The notes under the pieces were generated by a model that ran no database searches, was not told the DNA's origin, and saw only the letters and a list, made by a program, of their open reading frames with translations. Below, in pieces: positions 18,986 to 27,718 of a stretch of DNA of 64,000 nt. Source of the DNA: Planctomycetota bacterium (GTDB lineage Bacteria; Planctomycetota; Phycisphaerae; Phycisphaerales; SM1A02); the NCBI GenBank assembly GCA_022574595.1, contig JACZRS010000002.1, forward strand, positions 62,001-126,000. Reading direction: 5' to 3'. The position numbers and the translations under genes were made by a program. Position 1 is the stretch's first letter, and every line of letters starts with the position of its first letter.

Positions 18986-19013
18986 CACTGGTTACGCAAA
19001 GCCGTAACCAGTG
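18986..19013. repeat. Short inverted repeat (hairpin 2)
   Basis: CACTGGTTACG at 18986-18996 is perfectly complementary to CGTAACCAGTG at 19003-19013, with a 6-nt loop: an 11-bp stem with no U-tract, so probably not an intrinsic terminator. Confidence 0.75.
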
Positions 19014-19035
19014 GCACCGGGATTGTTAATTCTTC

Positions 19036-19126
19036 AGTGGAACGGGCGTCTCGCCCGTGCGAGTCTGCTATTACATTTTCTTTTATGAATCAAGAAATAT
19101 GCACGGGCGAGACGCCCGTGCCACTA
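19036..19126. repeat. Inverted pair of a GGGCG(T/A)..CGCCC palindrome
   Basis: A unit at 19036-19060 (containing ACGGGCG TCT CGCCCGT) recurs in inverted orientation at 19101-19126 (GCACGGGCG AGA CGCCCGTGC). Each copy is itself a palindrome, and the two are near-perfect reverse complements over about 25 bp. Such units look like dispersed intergenic repeats. If translated they give the phrases GRDARAT or GETPVP, which appear in many spurious ORF predictions. Confidence 0.75.
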
Positions 19127-19140
19127 CTGAAAAAAAACGC

Positions 19141-19157
19141 GCAGGTCGGAGACCTGC
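19141..19157. repeat. Short palindrome GCAGGTC GGA GACCTGC
   Basis: A 7-bp perfect stem (19141-19147 with 19151-19157) and a 3-nt loop, immediately beyond the stop of the Nudix gene. It follows an A-run on the plus strand, so on the minus strand the hairpin is followed by a T-run (19130-19137) and could end Nudix transcription. Confidence 0.6.
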
Positions 19158-19175
19158 CGCTAAACGGGTTTGTTT

Positions 19176-19706
19176 TTATGCTTGCGCTATTTCACTTTTT
19201 ATTGATTCATGCACATGCCAGGTTATTTCATCATCGGCGGCCCAGTCTATGTGCACTACAAAGAATCCGTTGCGATGGGATTGAACTAGCGGCCACATAA
19301 TTTCTCTGTCAGTACGGGGAATCTCAAGAGCCTCTACATCTTCAATCGCAACAAACTCTAAAGTTCCTTCATCAAACTCCGTCCACTTTAGCGAACTTGG
19401 ATCAATCGGCTTGGTAACTTCAAACAAGAATATAAGCCAATGCGTTTGTCTTTCGTATGCTGATTCTGAGACGATACCGATCATACGCAAGTCATCATGA
19501 CTAATAACTAAGCCGGTCTCTTCTTCAATTTCACGCAAAGCACAATCGTGCGGCCCTTCACCAATTGCTCTTTCTAATTTGCCCCCAATAGGCGAATACA
19601 TACCAAGGTTTGGGCTTTGCTTTCTCTTCAATAAAAGCACGCGCCCATCATCATCATACAAATAGCAAAGCACTGCGATCTTGTAAGGCAGAGTTGGTTC
19701 GTCCAC
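19176..19706 (-). CDS. Nudix hydrolase
   Basis: A Nudix-fold pyrophosphohydrolase. The Nudix box reads GGKLERAIGEGPHDC then ALREIEEETGL: the REIEEETGL core is intact, and a two-residue insertion follows the GGKLE part compared with the usual spacing. The frame opens at 19754 inside dapA. A GTG at 19706, four bases after the dapA stop, gives a more sensible 176-aa protein starting VDEPTLPYKIA. Substrate cannot be told; 8-oxo-dGTP, NDP-sugars and dinucleotides are possible. Co-directional with dapA and pdxJ. Confidence 0.85.
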   Translation of the reverse strand: MDEPTLPYKIAVLCYLYDDDGRVLLLKRKQSPNLGMYSPIGGKLERAIGEGPHDCALREIEEETGLVISHDDLRMIGIVSESAYERQTHWLIFLFEVTKPIDPSSLKWTEFDEGTLEFVAIEDVEALEIPRTDREIMWPLVQSHRNGFFVVHIDWAADDEITWHVHESIKSEIAQA

Positions 19707-19710
19707 GATC

Positions 19711-20616
19711 TTACACCGATACCTTATTAGCAGCTTGCAAACCACTAGCAGCAAGTAAACTCTTTATAGATTGGCGAACCTTCTCATCAGCACCAACTAA
19801 GGGCAAACGAACCGAACCAGTATCACGACCAATCTGAGCCATGGCTTCTTTGATGGGAACGGGATTGACCGTCAAGCTAAGTAAGCCTCGTGATAATGCG
19901 AACAGTTCGTTATGGAATTTTTGAGCTGCGGGCCAATCGCCATCTAAAAACGCAGTGCAAAGCTGAGCAACTTTATCGGGAACGATATTTGAAACGACGG
20001 AGATAACACCCACGCCTCCCACTGCTGCTATTGGTAAAGTCAAGGGATCATCACCACTAAGCAGGGTTAGATCTGTTCGCAAGTTAATTTCACTTGCGAG
20101 ATCAACTTTTCCGGTCGCTTCTTTGATTGCGACAATGTTGGGGTGGCTTGATAGTCGATGGATGGTGTCGCCGGTTAATTCAACCGCGGTTCGCCCCGGC
20201 ACGTTGTATAGCACGATGGGCAAATCGCAGGAATCAGCAATGGCCATGTAATGAGCGTATAGCCCTTCCTGATTAGGCTTGTTGTAATAGGGTGTAACAT
20301 GAAGTGCAGCATCCGCACCAGCAGCATGGGAAAAACGATGCAGATGAATGGCATAGGCGGTATCGTTTGAGCCCGCACCTGCTATAACCTGCAAGCCTTG
20401 TGGCTTGGCGATTTCGATGGTTTTCTCAACAACCGCACGATGTTCCTCATCGCTAAGTGTTGGCGATTCGCCTGTGGTACCGCATGGGACAACACCCGCA
20501 ACCCCACCACTAGCCTGATGTTGAATATTGTCGGTAAGCCTTTGCATATCGACAGCTGATCCATCAGCGGTGAACGGCGTGATCAAAGCTGTATATGCGC
20601 CTTTAAGTTCAATCAT
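19711..20616 (-). CDS. dapA: 4-hydroxy-tetrahydrodipicolinate synthase DapA
   Basis: First committed step of lysine and diaminopimelate synthesis: condenses pyruvate with aspartate semialdehyde. The 301-aa TIM-barrel protein has the substrate motif GTTGESPTL near residue 45, the catalytic-triad Tyr in YNVPGRT, and the Schiff-base Lys in IVAIKEATG. Length and motif order are typical. Upstream of Nudix and downstream of pdxJ on the minus strand, with 48 bp between pdxJ's end and its start. Confidence 0.96.
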   Translation of the reverse strand: MIELKGAYTALITPFTADGSAVDMQRLTDNIQHQASGGVAGVVPCGTTGESPTLSDEEHRAVVEKTIEIAKPQGLQVIAGAGSNDTAYAIHLHRFSHAAGADAALHVTPYYNKPNQEGLYAHYMAIADSCDLPIVLYNVPGRTAVELTGDTIHRLSSHPNIVAIKEATGKVDLASEINLRTDLTLLSGDDPLTLPIAAVGGVGVISVVSNIVPDKVAQLCTAFLDGDWPAAQKFHNELFALSRGLLSLTVNPVPIKEAMAQIGRDTGSVRLPLVGADEKVRQSIKSLLAASGLQAANKVSV

Positions 20617-20664
20617 GAATTTGCTCGCAAAGTGTTCATATTTGGTCTATCTATTATTGCATCA

Positions 20665-21420
20665 TTAACTGCCAAGGCTTGCCGCCTCGCGAATTAGCCG
20701 TTTCATATCCTCTACCGCCTGCCTCATGCCAGTAAATACCGCTCGCGCAACAATAGAATGGCCGATGTGAAGCTCCTTTAGCCCCTCTAAAGCAGCGATC
20801 GGCTGAACATTAGCATAGGTCAGAGCGTGGCCGGCATTAAATGACATACCCGCCTGGATAATCAACTGTCCAGCTTGCTTAACCTTTTGAAGCTCAGCCT
20901 GAATCTTAGGGAGGCTGGCATCGCGGCCAAGCTCCCAAAAAGCATGTGCGTACGGCCCGGTGTGGATCTCACAGGCATCAAAGCCGCATTGCTTCGCTGC
21001 CCTTATCTGCTTTGGCTCTGCATCAATAAAGGCGCTAGCCACAATCCCAGCCTCATGCAGCTCGGAAACAGTGTCTTTAAGTCGATTAATCTGGCTGGCC
21101 ACATCCAGCCCGCCTTCGGTTGTTATTTCCTGCCTACCCTCGGGGACAAGCGTAGTCATCTGAGGCTTGAGATCAGTGGCTATTTTGACCATCTCATCCG
21201 TAGCCGCCATTTCCAAATTGAGTTTTATGTGTACTTGCTCAGCTAATTGGTGAACATCTCTGTCCTGCATATGCCTTCGATCTTCCCTCAAATGGACAGT
21301 GATAATATCCGCGCCACCAAGCTGAGCCTGGGCAGCGGCGGCAATGGGATCGGGCTCGAATGTCCGCCTTGCCTGACGGATGGTGGCCACGTGATCTATA
21401 TTGACACCAAGCTGAATCAT
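20665..21420 (-). CDS. pdxJ: Pyridoxine 5'-phosphate synthase PdxJ
   Basis: Closes the pyridoxine ring from 1-deoxy-xylulose 5-phosphate and aminoacetone phosphate, the last step of the DXP-dependent vitamin B6 route. The 251-aa protein starts MIQLGVNIDHVATIRQAR, the family N-terminus, and includes DIITVHLREDRRHMQDRD, EIHTGPYA and ELHIGHSIVARA, all characteristic. GTG 21423 directly precedes ATG 21420; the ATG is preferred. Shares strand with dapA. Confidence 0.96.
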   Translation of the reverse strand: MIQLGVNIDHVATIRQARRTFEPDPIAAAAQAQLGGADIITVHLREDRRHMQDRDVHQLAEQVHIKLNLEMAATDEMVKIATDLKPQMTTLVPEGRQEITTEGGLDVASQINRLKDTVSELHEAGIVASAFIDAEPKQIRAAKQCGFDACEIHTGPYAHAFWELGRDASLPKIQAELQKVKQAGQLIIQAGMSFNAGHALTYANVQPIAALEGLKELHIGHSIVARAVFTGMRQAVEDMKRLIREAASLGS

Positions 21421-21540
21421 CACGCAAGGGTATGCCTGGGATTAATAGTTCACAACTAAGTTGTACTTACCATCAAAACATTCATGGTGAAGCCGCTTAT
21501 GGGGGGATATACTGGCGAGGAAGTAGGTCATTTGAGTGAG

Positions 21541-22236
21541 ATGTCCAACGTGACAGAGTTCGCCAAGAGACTAGCACAGTTAAAGAGTGATCTGGTCACC
21601 CAGGGCGACCGGGTAACGGATATGCTGCTTCGATCGGTCGAGTGCTTCTTTGACCAGGATCAGGATAAAGCTCAGACTGTAATTGAAGCAGATTCCGTAA
21701 TCGATCGTGTAGATGTAGAGATTGAAAGAGCTTCCATTCCTTTGCTAGCCATGGGTATTACCGACGAACACCAGATCCGATCTGTGCTGATGATTGTAAA
21801 AATCAATAACGAACTGGAGCGAATTGCCGATTGCTCTGTCAATATTGCGGAAGTGGTCGCGGGCGATGAATCCAGTAATTACAGCAATTCAATTCCACAA
21901 ACATTTCGAGTCATGGCTAACAGCGTAGTTGGCATGCTCCGTGATGCCACTCGTTCACTGGGAAATCTTGACCGAAACCTAGCAGAGCAAGTGCTGGGCT
22001 TTGATGACACCGTAGATCGATTCAAGCAAGAAATAGTTCGTGATGCCCAGAATAAAGTCGCTAGTGGAACTTTAAGTGCGAACATTGCATTTGAGCTGCT
22101 ATCAGTGGCAAAGGCTTTAGAGCGAATCGCAGATCACTGCACTAACATTTGCGAACAAGTGATTTATTCTGAAAGCGGGATGGTGGTAAGGCACTTACCT
22201 GGGGGTTGGAGCAAACCTGCTCAGCCGTCGAACTAA
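21541..22236 (+). CDS. phoU: Phosphate-system regulator PhoU
   Basis: Two repeated three-helix PhoU domains (about residues 1-110 and 115-215). Each carries the metal-binding type motif: NNELERIADCSVNIAE in the first, AKALERIADHCTNICEQVIY in the second. PhoU normally restrains the Pho regulon through PstSCAB and PhoR, but no pst genes are adjacent. The frame opens at 21484; ATG 21541 (MSNVTEF) fits the family start better and gives 231 aa. Upstream lies a GGGGGGATAT run at 21501-21510 that resembles G-runs before three polysaccharide genes. Confidence 0.92.
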   Translation: MSNVTEFAKRLAQLKSDLVTQGDRVTDMLLRSVECFFDQDQDKAQTVIEADSVIDRVDVEIERASIPLLAMGITDEHQIRSVLMIVKINNELERIADCSVNIAEVVAGDESSNYSNSIPQTFRVMANSVVGMLRDATRSLGNLDRNLAEQVLGFDDTVDRFKQEIVRDAQNKVASGTLSANIAFELLSVAKALERIADHCTNICEQVIYSESGMVVRHLPGGWSKPAQPSN

Positions 22237-22360
22237 CGGTGCTAAGGTTTAGTTATTTTATCGCCGATCCTTTTCAAGGTATGATCGAACCGAACCGCGC
22301 GATAGCTGATAGAACTATCAATAAATAATTAAGACGATTTACCCATTAAGGGTTTAATTG

Positions 22361-23788
22361 ATGGCCGAGAGTCTTACGACAATTCGCAGCAAGCTTCAAG
22401 AGCACAAGCAGGATCATCTGCTTAAGTTTTATGATGAGCTAAGCGAACTTGAGCGCGAAAATCTGCTAGAGCAATTAAGTGACATAGATTTCGTTGCGCT
22501 TCAAACCCTTATCGATCAATATGTGATGCGCAACCCCGTCAAGGATTTGCCAAAGGATCTTCAGCCAGCTCCTTATTACCCATGCGATCCAGGCTCGAAA
22601 TACGATGCAGATCATTATCGAACAATTGGCGAGGATTTAATACGCCAGGGCAAGGTTGCTGCGTTTACTGTAGCAGGCGGACAAGGTACGCGACTTGGAT
22701 GGAATGGGCCTAAAGGTACGTTTCCCGCTACCGCAATTACCGGGCGGCCCCTGTTTCGAATCTTCGCAGAACAATTGCTCGCAACTGCCAAGCGATATGG
22801 CAATTCGATTCGATGGTACATAATGACCAGCCCGCAAAACCATGCACAAACGCGAGCTTTCTTTGCGGATAACAGATTCTTTGGAATAGATCGTCAAGAC
22901 ATTTTCATGTTCCCGCAAGGAACTATGCCTTGCATTGATGCAGCAACCGGCAAACTTTTGCTATCTAACAAATCAACCATCGCAGTAAATCCCGATGGGC
23001 ATGGCGGATCTATCAAAGCACTAGCGCAAAGCGGAGCTATTGAGGTAATGCAAAGCTGCGGCATTGAGCATATTAGTTACTTCCAAGTTGATAACCCAAT
23101 GGTAAGAGCGATTGATCCTCTTTTCGTTGGGCTGCATGCAGCTGCGCCGGATTCATCCGGTGAAATATCATCGAAGATGGTGACAAAAACCAGCCCGCAA
23201 GAGAAGGTTGGCGTGTTTTGTCAAAGCGGTGGCAAAACCATGGTAATTGAATATTCAGATCTGCCTGATGATCTTACAAACCAAACCACTGATGATGGCA
23301 AGTTGCGATTTATAGCTGGATCGATCGCAATTCATATGCTTAGCGTGAAATTCGTTGAAAAACTTACATCAAATAGCGATGGCTTTGCGCTGCCATTTCA
23401 TCGTGCGGATAAAATTGTTCCATACATTGATACAACAACTGGCAAGCTAACTGAGCCAGATAAACCAAATGCTGTAAAGCTGGAAGCTTTTGTTTTTGAC
23501 GCAATTCCTCTTGCAGAATCATCGATCGTGTATGAAACCAACAGAAACGAAGAATTTGCACCAATAAAAAACGCTAAAGGCATCGATTCAGTTGTTTCTT
23601 CACAACAACTGCAAACACAAAGGGCGGCGAATTGGCTTAAAACACACGGCATAGAAATACCCTTGGACTCGAAGGACCAAGTTGATGCGGTAATTGAAAT
23701 AAGTCCACTCACCGCTCTTGAAGCTGCGGATCTTAAGAAAATCGACCTGCCAAAATCGATCAAGCCTGGCGAATCGATAGTGCTGTAG
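22361..23788 (+). CDS. UDP-sugar pyrophosphorylase (UAP1/UDPGP family)
   Basis: Nucleotidyltransferase of 475 aa that forms a UDP-sugar from UTP and a sugar 1-phosphate. The signature AGGQGTRLGWNGPKGTFP near residue 105 is the eukaryotic-type UDPGP/UAP loop; GGSIKALAQSG and SYFQVDNPMVR are uridine- and metal-binding regions of the same family. By likeness to UAP1/AGX the product is probably UDP-GlcNAc or UDP-GalNAc, which would follow the GlmM-like mutase; UDP-glucose is also possible. AAGGG at 22348-22352 sits 8 bp before ATG 22361. It ends one base before the convergent glycerate kinase gene. Confidence 0.88.
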   Translation: MAESLTTIRSKLQEHKQDHLLKFYDELSELERENLLEQLSDIDFVALQTLIDQYVMRNPVKDLPKDLQPAPYYPCDPGSKYDADHYRTIGEDLIRQGKVAAFTVAGGQGTRLGWNGPKGTFPATAITGRPLFRIFAEQLLATAKRYGNSIRWYIMTSPQNHAQTRAFFADNRFFGIDRQDIFMFPQGTMPCIDAATGKLLLSNKSTIAVNPDGHGGSIKALAQSGAIEVMQSCGIEHISYFQVDNPMVRAIDPLFVGLHAAAPDSSGEISSKMVTKTSPQEKVGVFCQSGGKTMVIEYSDLPDDLTNQTTDDGKLRFIAGSIAIHMLSVKFVEKLTSNSDGFALPFHRADKIVPYIDTTTGKLTEPDKPNAVKLEAFVFDAIPLAESSIVYETNRNEEFAPIKNAKGIDSVVSSQQLQTQRAANWLKTHGIEIPLDSKDQVDAVIEISPLTALEAADLKKIDLPKSIKPGESIVL

Positions 23789-24949
23789 CTAATTCACCCA
23801 ATTAGTAATAACCTCTACGGCAAGCTCTTCAATAAGATTAGCAGGATCATTCAGTGCGCGATCTAGGCCGTATCTATCTTCAAGGCTGTAATATGATTCA
23901 AGTACGCCATCTGGTGCATCTTGCAAACAATCATCAGCGCCAGGCCCAGTCTTACCTACTATGGCAATGCAAGGCACTCCTAGTTTATGAGCAACTCTTG
24001 CAACTCCCATCGAAGCCTTTCCATCTAGAGATTGGCTGTCGAGACAACCTTCGCCTGTTAAAACCAAATCAGCAACTGCGCATGACTCATGAAAATTAAG
24101 CGCATCAAGAATAAGATCGATACCAGATTCTAATGATGCGTTACAAAAAGCAGACAAGCCAAATGCTACACCACCTGCTGCGCCTGCGCCTGGCATATTT
24201 GGATCTGCATCAGTTAGTGAAGCTATATGTGAAAGCGCATCATCCAGCAATTTAACTTGCTCAGGGCTAGCACCCTTTTGCGGACCATACGTCGCTGCTG
24301 CACCGTTCGGACCTAATAACGGATTGTTTACATCACACGCAATACGAATCTTGGGCATGAATTCTGGAGGCTCGTAGGAATAAATATTCAGCATTTGCTT
24401 CCCGGTTATGGGGGATTTTAATTCATTGTTATTTTTATCGAAGAACTTACCACCCATCCCCTGAATCATTCCAATGCCACAATCAACAGTTGCGCTCCCA
24501 CCAATACAAAGGATTATTTTTTCACATCCTAATTCGGTAGCTGCTGCGATCAGTTGGCCGGTCCCATAAGTCGTTGTAAGTGTGGGATCGCGTCGGTCTT
24601 GTGATATTAAAGATAGCCCGGAAGCCTCAGCCAATTCCACAATCCCGGTCAGTCCATCGGGGCAAATACCAAATTTGGCTTGGATTTGCTCACCAAGTGG
24701 GCCACGAACACCGGCCTTGTGAAACACTCCATCTACTGCCTGAACCAACGTATCGAGGCTTCCTTCCCCGCCATCCGCGATAGGAATCTGCTGGCAATTG
24801 ATCTTTGAATCAGCCCTGGCGACCCCTCTAGCCATTGCAGAAGCTACTTCAGTAGCGTTTACAGTCTCCTTAAAACTGTCAGGTGCACAAAGAACAGTTA
24901 TCTTGTTTCCTCTAGCAAAATTGGCATCTTGTGGCGTTGGCAAAGGCAA
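23789..24949 (-). CDS. Glycerate kinase (GarK/GlxK family)
   Basis: Phosphorylates glycerate to 2- or 3-phosphoglycerate. The 386-aa protein has the family N-terminus ITVLCAPDSFKETVNATEVA, the loop IPIADGGEGSLDTL, LCIGGSATVDCGIGMIQGMG, and VLTGEGCLDSQSLDGKA, all diagnostic of the two-domain GlxK fold. The start is a TTG; no ATG is available before the conserved region, and a stop lies 15 bp further upstream. Monocistronic by position; convergent with the UDP-sugar pyrophosphorylase. Confidence 0.93.
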   Translation of the reverse strand: MPLPTPQDANFARGNKITVLCAPDSFKETVNATEVASAMARGVARADSKINCQQIPIADGGEGSLDTLVQAVDGVFHKAGVRGPLGEQIQAKFGICPDGLTGIVELAEASGLSLISQDRRDPTLTTTYGTGQLIAAATELGCEKIILCIGGSATVDCGIGMIQGMGGKFFDKNNNELKSPITGKQMLNIYSYEPPEFMPKIRIACDVNNPLLGPNGAAATYGPQKGASPEQVKLLDDALSHIASLTDADPNMPGAGAAGGVAFGLSAFCNASLESGIDLILDALNFHESCAVADLVLTGEGCLDSQSLDGKASMGVARVAHKLGVPCIAIVGKTGPGADDCLQDAPDGVLESYYSLEDRYGLDRALNDPANLIEELAVEVITNWVN

Positions 24950-25024
24950 ATCCGATTCTAATTAGTCATTGACTTGATGGTCAGAATACACTGCTAGTGA
25001 TAATTAGGCTTTTCTTTTAACCAA

Positions 25025-25714
25025 ATGGATAGCATCTTCTCAAACTTGCTCGGCTCATATGGCCCACTTACGGTCTTCGTGGCTCTTTTACTTACCGGTA
25101 TTGGAGTCCCACTGGGTGAAGATTTTGTAATTATCCCTGCAGGAATCCTAATCGCCCAAGGGCAAATGGATATCTATCTAACAGCCATCGCAGCTTACTT
25201 CGGTGTTCTAATAAGCGATTTTATGTGGTATTGGCTTTGCAGATTCTGGGGAACCCCCTTACTTCATAAGCGCTGGTTTAAACGCCTTGTACATCCGCGA
25301 AGATTGCTAGAAGTCAAACACGAAATTGAGCAAAGAGGCGCATGGGTTATCGTGATGTCCCGATTTATACCCGGTTCACGCACACCCGCAATTACCGCTT
25401 CAGGTGTACTTCATTTTCCATTTTGGAAATTTGCGGTTGCAGAAAGTATAACCTGCCTTGTAACAATCCCACTTCAACTTGGGCTAGGTTATTGGATTGG
25501 CAAAGGACTTGGCACTCTTGAAACTACTGACAAATTTAATGCAATTATAGGTGTAGTGGTAGTTATGCTCGCATTAATTTTCGGAATTGGTTGGTGGAGA
25601 AAATACCGAAAAAAACACCGCAAAGCACCGCGCGCAAAGGCAGCTTGGCTTCGTAGATTCCGAAGACCTCGACTGAAAAATCCAATTACAAAGAAAACTA
25701 ATAACGCTGTATAA
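25025..25714 (+). CDS. DedA family membrane protein
   Basis: A 229-aa integral membrane protein with segments at about 12-30, 42-65, 135-160 and 170-195. Family motifs are visible: GVPLGEDFVIIPAGILIAQG early, and the RFIPGSRTPAITASGVLHFP region, whose Arg residues are conserved in DedA/VTT proteins. Some members translocate undecaprenyl phosphate (the UptA group) or other lipids. The C-terminal tail is strongly basic (RKKHRKAPRAK). It is not next to lipid-carrier genes, so the substrate stays open. Confidence 0.88.
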   Translation: MDSIFSNLLGSYGPLTVFVALLLTGIGVPLGEDFVIIPAGILIAQGQMDIYLTAIAAYFGVLISDFMWYWLCRFWGTPLLHKRWFKRLVHPRRLLEVKHEIEQRGAWVIVMSRFIPGSRTPAITASGVLHFPFWKFAVAESITCLVTIPLQLGLGYWIGKGLGTLETTDKFNAIIGVVVVMLALIFGIGWWRKYRKKHRKAPRAKAAWLRRFRRPRLKNPITKKTNNAV

Positions 25715-25756
25715 CTTAAAAATTATGATGTTCTCACTTAGAAATGGAATTGCCTG

Positions 25757-26893
25757 ATGCGAGCGATTGTCACAGGACAGATCGGAATGCACAAGAAGCC
25801 TTACCTCGAAGCAGTAGCCCAGCTTGCGCAGGATGCAGGTGAACCAATCGAAGTATTTCATGTCGGCAATAGAATGTATCAAGAAGCGCCAGATATTACA
25901 TCGGGCAGAATCCTTGATTTGCCTTTAAGCAGACTTAATACACTTCGCAGGGCGGTGTTTAGAGATATTACTAATGACACATCTCCAGCTGAGGAACATC
26001 CTAACATAATCGTAAATACACACGCAACATTTCGCTGGAGGCATGGCCTATTTTGTGGCTTTGATATAGATCAAATACAAGCACTCGAACCGGACATGTT
26101 CATCTGCTTAGTTGATAATGTGGAGATGGTTCATCATCGTCTTCATGCTGATCACGATATAGATGCAACGCTAAAAGATTGCATGGTGTGGCGTGAAGAA
26201 GAGATCATGGCCACTGAACTACTGGCACAAGCTGTTGGATGCCAAAATAATTTTTACATTCTCAGTCGAGGGCGGCATCATGAAACTATCGAAAATTGTC
26301 TGCGTTTGATTACACAACCTGACTTACCAAAGGTATACCCAAGTTTTCCTATGAGTCATGTCGTTGATATGCCTGATGTGCTTAGTGAGATTGATGAATT
26401 TCGCAAAGCCCTGGCGCAGCAGTTTATCACATTTGATCCGGGCGAGGTTGATGAAAAATTGCTATTAGAACGCGCAATTGTAGCTGCAGAAAATGGAAAA
26501 GATTGGGTCGAGACACAACCACATAGTTTCGGCGGCAGTCAAGATGTTCAAGCTAATATGCGCGTTTCAGTTCGAGAAGTTTTGGATATTGCAGGCGATA
26601 TCGATGGCCAAATCTATATGCGCGACTTCAAACTAATAGATCAATCAGACATGATCTGCTCGTTCATACCGGAATTGCCCGGCGGGCTGCCCGGACTTTC
26701 AAGTGGAGTTGAGCGCGAACTTCAACACGCATTTGAGCACACCAAGGAAGTCTATGTTGTGTGGAAACCCAAGATGACACCTTCGCCATTTATTACGGAA
26801 ACAGCGACAAAGATTTTTTCTACCGTTGATGAGGCCCTTACATTTTTCCAGGAAAAAGGCATGGTCATGCAGCGAAGTTTGTTTGGAAATTGA
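25757..26893 (+). CDS. P-loop kinase-like plus deoxyribosyltransferase-like protein
   Basis: A 378-aa cytoplasmic protein. It begins MRAIVTGQIGMHKKPYL, which matches the place of an adenylate kinase-type Walker A (GxxGxxK) but lacks the GKS/T. A mainly helical region follows. The C-terminal third (about 285-370) has IYMRDFKLIDQSDMICSFIP, then GLSSGVERELQHAFEHTKEVYVVW and PSPFI, which recall the nucleoside 2-deoxyribosyltransferase fold and its metabolite-binding relatives. I infer a nucleotide-related enzyme, not a named one. A GGAATT just upstream of ATG 25757 may be a weak ribosome site. It sits between dedA and truA on the same strand. Confidence 0.55.
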   Translation: MRAIVTGQIGMHKKPYLEAVAQLAQDAGEPIEVFHVGNRMYQEAPDITSGRILDLPLSRLNTLRRAVFRDITNDTSPAEEHPNIIVNTHATFRWRHGLFCGFDIDQIQALEPDMFICLVDNVEMVHHRLHADHDIDATLKDCMVWREEEIMATELLAQAVGCQNNFYILSRGRHHETIENCLRLITQPDLPKVYPSFPMSHVVDMPDVLSEIDEFRKALAQQFITFDPGEVDEKLLLERAIVAAENGKDWVETQPHSFGGSQDVQANMRVSVREVLDIAGDIDGQIYMRDFKLIDQSDMICSFIPELPGGLPGLSSGVERELQHAFEHTKEVYVVWKPKMTPSPFITETATKIFSTVDEALTFFQEKGMVMQRSLFGN

Positions 26894-26938
26894 GCGAAGT
26901 TGAACATCCACCCTACTGTTGACCGTAATATGCCTTAA

Positions 26939-27718
26939 ATGCCGCGATATAAACTGATAATCGCATATGAAGGAACGAATTTTCACGGTTGGCAGAAACA
27001 ACTGCCACCCGATGAAGAGCCTCTGCGCACAGTGCAAGGCGTGCTTGAAGATGCGCTTGCCAAGGTGTTTCGTCAACCTATAAATGTGCAAGGCGCTTCA
27101 CGAACTGATACTGGAGTTCACGCAAGGCATCAAGTTGCTGCGTTTGATTGTGAGACTCAAATCGAAGTAACTCGCATAGCATCTGCTATCAACTACAGGC
27201 TGCCTGATGATGTACAAGTGAAAGAAGCGAAAATCATTCACGATAGCTTTGACCCTGTAAGCCATGCAATCTCAAAGGGATATCGATACCGCATCGCTTA
27301 TGGCAATAAGGGACAATACCACCAGCCACTATTTTCACGCAGGCTTACTTATTTCAGCGGATACGAACTTGATCCGCAAAGAATGAACGAGGCAGCGCAG
27401 CATTTTATTGGTGAACACGACTTTGCTGCTTTCGTTAAAGCTGATCATGGCCGAGAAACAACAGTCCGAACAATTCACGATTGCAAGGTAATCGCCAAGA
27501 GCAATCGACGCTGCAGTATTGATATTTCAGGCAACGGTTTCTTGCACAATATGGTAAGAATCATTGCAGGCACATTAATTGAAGTAGGCCGAGGCAAATA
27601 CGAACCAGAACAGATTCCAAGTATTATTGCATCCAAAGATCGTGCTAAAGCAAGTACCACATTACCGCCCGAAGGGCTTTTCCTAATGTGGATCAACTAT
27701 GGAGATTCTGGCTCGTGA
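26939..27718 (+). CDS. truA: tRNA pseudouridine synthase A TruA
   Basis: Isomerises uridines 38-40 in the tRNA anticodon arm. The 259-aa protein starts with YKLIIAYEGTNFHGWQKQ; the catalytic Asp is in GASRTDTGVHARHQ (about residue 60), and FLHNMVRIIAGTLIEVGRGK is the conserved C-terminal motif. The stop TGA overlaps the GTG start of the next gene (GTGA), suggesting coupling. Confidence 0.97.
   Translation: MPRYKLIIAYEGTNFHGWQKQLPPDEEPLRTVQGVLEDALAKVFRQPINVQGASRTDTGVHARHQVAAFDCETQIEVTRIASAINYRLPDDVQVKEAKIIHDSFDPVSHAISKGYRYRIAYGNKGQYHQPLFSRRLTYFSGYELDPQRMNEAAQHFIGEHDFAAFVKADHGRETTVRTIHDCKVIAKSNRRCSIDISGNGFLHNMVRIIAGTLIEVGRGKYEPEQIPSIIASKDRAKASTTLPPEGLFLMWINYGDSGS

Noticed and set aside
18923-19300. 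125-aa plus-strand frame across the palindrome cluster
   Set aside because: It is made of translated repeat phrases (SRPCES, GETPVPLL, VGDLPLN) and overlaps the Nudix gene; typical of repeat-derived false genes.
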